Source of the DNA: Lachnospiraceae bacterium
Lineage (GTDB): Bacteria > Bacillota > Clostridia > Lachnospirales > Lachnospiraceae
DNA: 64,000 bases
Direction of reading: 5' to 3'
Assembly: GCA_910575035.1 (NCBI GenBank)
Contig: CAJTDL010000010.1
Coordinates: 1-64,000 of the forward strand
The position numbers and the translations under genes are program-made. Below are positions 59,369 through 64,000 of this stretch, one piece after another. Within the stretch, counting starts at the first letter, position 1; each line of letters begins with the position of its first letter. Below the pieces are notes generated by a model. It made no database searches and was not told where the DNA came from. It saw only the letters and a list, made by a program, of their open reading frames with translations.

Positions 59369-59947
59369 TCATGATGCCGCGGAAAATAAAATACTGTAAG
59401 CTAAAATACACCAGGGCTTCCCTAATACGATAATTGTAGCAAATTTATGGATGCTCATTTTGGTAATTCCTGTAAGGTAGCAGAAAAAGTCGTCTGGAAA
59501 CAGGGGTAAGACCATTCCAAGGAAAAGCAAGAATGAATAAGACTTGCTCTTGGCAGCCCAGGAAGATAATTTTTCATAACGGCTTCCTGGAAACATTTTC
59601 ACTATAATTTCCCGTCCATACTTTCTTGCAAGCAGAAAAGCAATCATAGATCCCAGGGAAATGCCAATATAATTGCACCAAAAACCGCCGAACCACCCAA
59701 ATAGGAGGGTTCCGACTATACATCCTAAAAAGCCAGGCAATACAGGGAATACTACTTGCGATGCCTGGATAGCTGTTAAAATAAATGGAGCCATCCACCC
59801 AAATCCTGCAATGTATCGCTGTAAAGTTTCAAGAGAATTGAACTTTCCATCCAGATATGCCTTAAATAAAGAAATAAGAAGGAGCAGGCATACCATAAGC
59901 AGTAAAGAAGATATCCATTTGTTCCATCTACTTATTTGTTTTTCCAT
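59369..59947 (-). CDS. TVP38/TMEM64 (VTT-domain) membrane protein
   Basis: 192 aa, about five membrane segments. VTT features: FGWMAPFILTAIQASQVVFP, GCIVGTLLFGWFGGFWCNYI, and MVLPLFPDDFFCYLTGITKM. DedA/VTT proteins are proposed lipid scramblases or flippases; placement at the head of the pssA-psd operon fits a role in phospholipid handling (inference). Confidence 0.9.
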   Translation of the reverse strand: MEKQISRWNKWISSLLLMVCLLLLISLFKAYLDGKFNSLETLQRYIAGFGWMAPFILTAIQASQVVFPVLPGFLGCIVGTLLFGWFGGFWCNYIGISLGSMIAFLLARKYGREIIVKMFPGSRYEKLSSWAAKSKSYSFLLFLGMVLPLFPDDFFCYLTGITKMSIHKFATIIVLGKPWCILAYSILFSAAS

Positions 59948-60106
59948 CTGTTTGCATCACTTCCAATTTTATTATATTTGTTGTAATTTACGGTTTCTAA
60001 GTATCGCTGCGTTTAATATTTGTGATCCACCCTCTTTCTCAGCATAGATATTTATACTTTACCACAAATGTGAGGAAAAAGCGAATAATTTTAAGAAAAA
60101 ATTGTT

Positions 60107-60238
60107 GTTATGAGCGGCTGCCCCGGCCGTTCCTGACGGTCGCTGAGCCATCCCCGAGTCTAGGCTGCCGCTGAGCCATCCCTCCGTTACCTACCACTAA
60201 AATTCCTTAAGTTACTGAGATTTGCCATGAATAGTAAT
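60107..60238 (+). repeat. Short copy of the TTACTATTCA element family
   Basis: 132 bp from TTGTTATGAGCGGCT to CCATGAATAGTAAT. It keeps two CGCTGAGCCATCCC units and the AAAATTCCTTAAGTTACTGA subterminal module that is also at the right ends of the large elements, but lacks the hairpin body. Flanking 59948-60106 and 60239-60352 hold no gene. Confidence 0.6.
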
Positions 60239-60352
60239 AAAAAATCCTAATATGTTTTAGTATAAGGTTAGATTAGTCTTGTGTTTCCATATTTTACCTG
60301 ATATGATTAAAGAAACCTGGTCAGTAAACTTGAAAGGAGAAAGAATGAAAGT

Positions 60353-62359
60353 ATGAAGAATAAGAAAGGACAATATATTAATCCAAAGGCGGCTACAGGG
60401 CGGGGAGTAGGCATTATGGGGAAGCTTATGGCTGTAATCATTGGAAGCGTAATTATTGCAGTGGCTGTATTGCTGATGGTAGTTAACCATACGATGTCTG
60501 ATACGCTTTTGGAAAAGAGCGAGGATCTTCTGCAGATGACAACAGAGAGAACCCTTCAGGAGACAAAGGCATGGATGAATAAGACGCTGACTATGCTGGA
60601 GGCGCAGAGGGACACTATAGAGTATGAGAATATGGGTGTAGAGGAAATAAAAAAATTTGTCAGGCATACAGCAGACCAAAATGAAGCATATCCTGCCGGG
60701 ATGTATGTGGCATTGAGGGATGGGTCTTTGTACCATGCCTCTTTTGTGCCCGGGCCGGATTTTGACGCATTGTCTAAAAGCTGGTACCAGGATGGGATCG
60801 AATCCGAAGATTTTATTTTGGGGGATGTTTACTTTGATGAAGACAGCCAGTCTTATGTGGTAGGAGCCTCTGGGATGCTGAAGAATAAAAAGGGAAAAGT
60901 ACGGGGTGTTGCGGCGGCAGACGTATACCTGGATTCCATTTCTAAAATTGTCAGTAAAGTAAAGATTGAGGATACCGGCGGTATTTTTTTAGTGGATACC
61001 CGGACAAATACAGTAATAGGGCATCAGGATCCTGCAATTGTGGGGCAGAAGCTGAATAAGATTGATGATGAGATGTATGCCTATGCATATGAACAGATCC
61101 AAAATAAAAATATTGGCTTATCTATGTATGGGGATACATATATTCAGGTGGAAAATATTGATGGGAGTGACTGGACAGCTGTGGCTTATGTGTCTAAGGC
61201 AGAGGTTTTGCAGGAATTGAATAGCCTGACAAGGACAATGCTGATGGTAATGGCTGCTGCGGTGATTATTCTAATTTTTATTATGGCGGTTCAAGTGCGG
61301 TATATTATTGGCAATCCTGTGAAGGAACTGAGCCGTGTAGCTACGAAGATTGCAGAAGGGGAGCTGGATCAGACTATACACCATCGGTCACGGGATGAGA
61401 TGGGCATACTGGCAAATGATTTTAACAGGGTTACGGTACGCCTTCGTGATTATGTGAAGTATATTGATGAGATTTCAGAAAAACTCAAAGAGATTGCGGC
61501 AGGAAACCTGGCCTTTGCTTTGGAGAATGAGTACGCTGGGGAATTTGCAAAGATTAAGGCTTCTATGGATGAAATTTCAGTTGAGCTGAATAGCACTATT
61601 AAGCAAATATATACGGCTTCTGAGGAAGTGGCGGCTGGGGCAGAGCAGGTTTCTGATGGGGCTGTTATGCTGTCGCAGGGATCGGCAGAACAGGCATCAG
61701 AGGTGGATGCTTTGGTGAAGCTTATCAGTTCTGTTTCAGAAAGCGTACAGAATATTGCCCAGGGAGCACAGGAAGCCAGCAAAATTTCCGGTGGTGTGAA
61801 GCAGGAAATTTTGGACAGCAATGAAAAGATGCAGAATATGACAAATGTGATACAAAAGAGCAGTGATAAGTCTACAGAAATCCATAATATTGTAAAAACA
61901 ATTGAAGATATTGCATTCCAGACAAATATTCTTGCGTTAAATGCGGCTGTGGAGGCTGCCCGTGCTGGAGAGGCAGGGAAGGGATTTGCTGTGGTGGCAG
62001 ATGAAGTCCGGTCATTGGCTTCAAAATCTTCAGAAGCAGCCCAGGAGACTACAGTGTTATTGAATGAGACTATTAATGCAATGGAGCAGAGTATGTCTGC
62101 AGCCCAAGAAACGGCGGAAGCTATGCTGGATGTGGCGGTTCATGCTGATGAAATGAGCGTGCTGGTGGACCAGATTGCCGAATATACCAAACAGCAGGCA
62201 GTAAATGCGACAGACATTACCCATGGGATTGAGCAGATTGCCAGCGTCGTGCAGGCGAATATGGCCACAGCCCAGGAAAGTGCAGCGGCAAGTGAAGAAT
62301 TGTCGGGTCAGGCAGCTACACTGAAGGAGTTAGTGGCTGGGTTCCAATTAAAGGAATAG
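60353..62359 (+). CDS. Methyl-accepting chemotaxis protein with dCache sensor
   Basis: 668 aa. TM1 (about 21-43), extracellular dCache domain (about 45-295, with [20 protein letters not shown] and [17 protein letters not shown]), TM2 (about 297-320), HAMP, and a signalling domain whose tip is [20 protein letters not shown] and [17 protein letters not shown]. It signals to CheA/CheW; the ligand is unknown. AAAGGAG upstream is also well placed for an ATG at 60344 that reads only Met-Lys-Val-stop, overlapping the real start, which might tune translation. Confidence 0.95.
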   Translation: MKNKKGQYINPKAATGRGVGIMGKLMAVIIGSVIIAVAVLLMVVNHTMSDTLLEKSEDLLQMTTERTLQETKAWMNKTLTMLEAQRDTIEYENMGVEEIKKFVRHTADQNEAYPAGMYVALRDGSLYHASFVPGPDFDALSKSWYQDGIESEDFILGDVYFDEDSQSYVVGASGMLKNKKGKVRGVAAADVYLDSISKIVSKVKIEDTGGIFLVDTRTNTVIGHQDPAIVGQKLNKIDDEMYAYAYEQIQNKNIGLSMYGDTYIQVENIDGSDWTAVAYVSKAEVLQELNSLTRTMLMVMAAAVIILIFIMAVQVRYIIGNPVKELSRVATKIAEGELDQTIHHRSRDEMGILANDFNRVTVRLRDYVKYIDEISEKLKEIAAGNLAFALENEYAGEFAKIKASMDEISVELNSTIKQIYTASEEVAAGAEQVSDGAVMLSQGSAEQASEVDALVKLISSVSESVQNIAQGAQEASKISGGVKQEILDSNEKMQNMTNVIQKSSDKSTEIHNIVKTIEDIAFQTNILALNAAVEAARAGEAGKGFAVVADEVRSLASKSSEAAQETTVLLNETINAMEQSMSAAQETAEAMLDVAVHADEMSVLVDQIAEYTKQQAVNATDITHGIEQIASVVQANMATAQESAAASEELSGQAATLKELVAGFQLKE

Positions 62360-62378
62360 AAATGCAAAGCCGTTAATT

Positions 62379-64000
62379 TCAAGTAGGCAGGCTATCACGG
62401 AGGCAGAGTACGCCCCAACCCAATGCTGGGTTGGGGTATTCTTGAAAAATAGGAAGGTGCCTTGCCCCCCGCAGCAGGTAGGCCTTTAATTTTTCGCCGA
62501 AGAGGTAAGGGTCATTGCCTTCTATAATGCCCCATTGCATTAAAAGTGCCGCGCTTCCTGCCACAAAGGGCGTTGCCATAGAGGTTCCGCTCCTTACTGT
62601 GTAGCCGCCGCCAGGCGCTGCAGAGCGGATATTTACGCCAGGCGCTGCCAAATCTGGCTTAACCTGATGGGTTTGTCTGGTATAGCCCCGCCCTGAAAAT
62701 TCTGCAAGCTGGTTATACCTTGCGTCATATGCCCCCACAGAAATTGCTTTTTCGGCTGTGGAAGGGATTGTCAGGGTGGTTTCCTCCACAGGGGTTAAAA
62801 ATCCTGTTCCTTGGTTCAGTACTGCCTGCCCTGGCAGCCAAAGGTCATAATTTCCCTGTACAATCCTCTCTGGCACTAATACCACATTCCATATGCCATC
62901 ATCAATATAAGAGCCAGCAGGAAGAAAATCAATATAAATTTCCTGGTATAAATTATAAGGGCTTGGTTCCCCATAGTATATTAGAAGTTCTGTCCGCCCT
63001 ATACGAAGCCTTTGCGGGCCTTGGATCTTCTGTATAGGCCCAACCGAGATGCCAGAAGGGCCAACGATTATAATGTCGTATTGGTCCACATAGGATTTCC
63101 AGATTTGCAGGCTTAGGGCTGTCTGATAGTCCCCAACCCCCAGTTCAATGGCCTGTCTTTGCCCTGCCCTTAAAATCCCTGAGGTATGCCCCCTGGCAGC
63201 CCCCTCATTTCCAGTCCCGATGGAAATGCTGGTTTTCCAATAATTAGAAATATCGTTTATATAGCTTTCTAAAAGGGCAGTCCCGCTGTGGGAGCCATAA
63301 GTATTGCCAAAGCTGATATTTACAGACATGGGCATTTGATATTCCAGGGATTTTTTCACTGCATAGTCCAGCCCCCGCATTAATTGGGTGGTTCTGGGGA
63401 ATCCGTTTTCTTCCTGGGTTCCCAGCTTCACGATCAGCAAAGGGCTTTCATATGCCACGCCCCGGTTGATCCCGTCTGAGGCATTTCCATTTCCAGCTGC
63501 TATTCCTGCTACATGGGTGCCATGGCCAGAGGTATCCCTGCTGGGAACGATACGGAACCGTTCCTGTTCTGAATTTGCCTCCAATGCCTGGTTAATTTCT
63601 TCTGCGCTGAATTCCCTGTCCAGCGTCTCATCATATAATGCCAGTATCCGTGTACTTCCATCCCTGTTCCGGAAATCTGGGTGGCTGTAATCAATGCCAG
63701 AATCCAAAATAGATACTATGACGCCTTTCCCGCTTAAATTGTAGCGCGCATCCTGCAAAGGGGTAATACAGGAAGCCTGCTTGCCTTCCCGTACTGCAAA
63801 ATAGAGGCGCTTTGGCTTTTCTACATACTCTACTTCTGGCGCATTTGCAATTTGCCCCATGGCATTTTCCGGTGCAAGCAAAATAGCGTACTCATTCATC
63901 AGTTCTGTTACCTGAATCTGGGGATTCTCCTCTTGCAGACGCATAATATTCCCAGAATATTTTACAATCAGTTCCCAACGGTTATTCTCTGCTTCATACC
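62379..64000 (-). CDS. Subtilisin-like S8 peptidase (5' end beyond the window)
   Basis: At least 540 codons. The frame stays open from the ATG at 63944 to the right edge, and the upstream codons (YEAENNRWELIVKYSGNI) look like the family N-terminus, so the true start is outside. Catalytic triad intact: SILDSGIDYSHPDF, TSGHGTHVAGIAAG and RSGTSMATPFVAG. A large insert lies between the His and Ser blocks, as in the CspB-like and related clostridial subtilases. No signal peptide can be judged. Role in spore germination or general proteolysis is open. Confidence 0.88.
   Translation of the reverse strand, partial: YEAENNRWELIVKYSGNIMRLQEENPQIQVTELMNEYAILLAPENAMGQIANAPEVEYVEKPKRLYFAVREGKQASCITPLQDARYNLSGKGVIVSILDSGIDYSHPDFRNRDGSTRILALYDETLDREFSAEEINQALEANSEQERFRIVPSRDTSGHGTHVAGIAAGNGNASDGINRGVAYESPLLIVKLGTQEENGFPRTTQLMRGLDYAVKKSLEYQMPMSVNISFGNTYGSHSGTALLESYINDISNYWKTSISIGTGNEGAARGHTSGILRAGQRQAIELGVGDYQTALSLQIWKSYVDQYDIIIVGPSGISVGPIQKIQGPQRLRIGRTELLIYYGEPSPYNLYQEIYIDFLPAGSYIDDGIWNVVLVPERIVQGNYDLWLPGQAVLNQGTGFLTPVEETTLTIPSTAEKAISVGAYDARYNQLAEFSGRGYTRQTHQVKPDLAAPGVNIRSAAPGGGYTVRSGTSMATPFVAGSAALLMQWGIIEGNDPYLFGEKLKAYLLRGARHLPIFQEYPNPALGWGVLCLRDSLPT

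Overview
The window looks like chromosomal DNA from a Gram-positive, obligately anaerobic gut-type Firmicute of the Lachnospiraceae. Supporting signs are the partial 16S rRNA, the order rpmH-rnpA-yidD-yidC-jag-mnmE-mnmG-rsmG next to dnaA-dnaN-yaaA-recF-gyrB-gyrA, the DUF3881/DUF4446/ParB/ParA block, a group B-type [FeFe]-hydrogenase, ThyX, and very large modular secreted arabinose-releasing enzymes. It covers the replication origin: DnaA boxes lie between rpmH and dnaA, and three perfect parS sites lie 10-16 kb to the left of them. The genus cannot be named from the sequence alone.

Layout. 0-0.7 kb: 5' end of a 16S rRNA gene and tRNA-Ser, both on the minus strand with clear promoters. 0.8-12.2 kb (minus): a polysaccharide-sensing and degradation block with a secreted metallopeptidase-like protein, a YesM-type kinase, a YesN-type regulator, a solute-binding lipoprotein without permeases, and a 1400-aa GH127-type enzyme. 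12.4-16.8 kb: TelA and XpaC stress-type genes and an ABC-class ATPase. 17-21.3 kb: a GH51-type arabinofuranosidase whose signal peptide is broken by an amber codon. 21.5-25.3 kb: lipoprotein, thyX, hydrogenase. 25.4-28.7 kb: a decayed 3-kb island inserted in the 3' end of tRNA-Arg(CCT), with a 48-bp att duplication, an interrupted ORF6N gene and an unknown protein with a possible HEPN-like tail.

28.8-38.2 kb: the segregation region. DUF3881, DUF4446, parB and parA are followed by about 5.6 kb with no intact gene. That stretch holds three parS sites, a badly decayed IS630-type transposase, and two large non-coding elements (1.67 and 1.16 kb) with inverted ends of the type TTACTATTCA. A third, 444-bp member at 28.85 kb carries a 60-codon ORF. 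Two of the three have perfect 8-bp target duplications, and partial copies occur near 15.0, 23.6 and 60.2 kb. The two large elements are built from long imperfect hairpins and tandem repeats. This family is the best candidate for something undescribed.

38.2-64 kb: a DegS-like kinase without its phospho-acceptor histidine, an alpha/beta-hydrolase-fold protein without its catalytic histidine, then the conserved origin genes, a phospholipid operon (VTT-domain protein, PssA, Psd), a chemoreceptor, and a subtilase running off the right edge. Genes left of oriC are mostly on the minus strand and dnaA-gyrA are on the plus strand, so both arms are mostly transcribed away from the origin.
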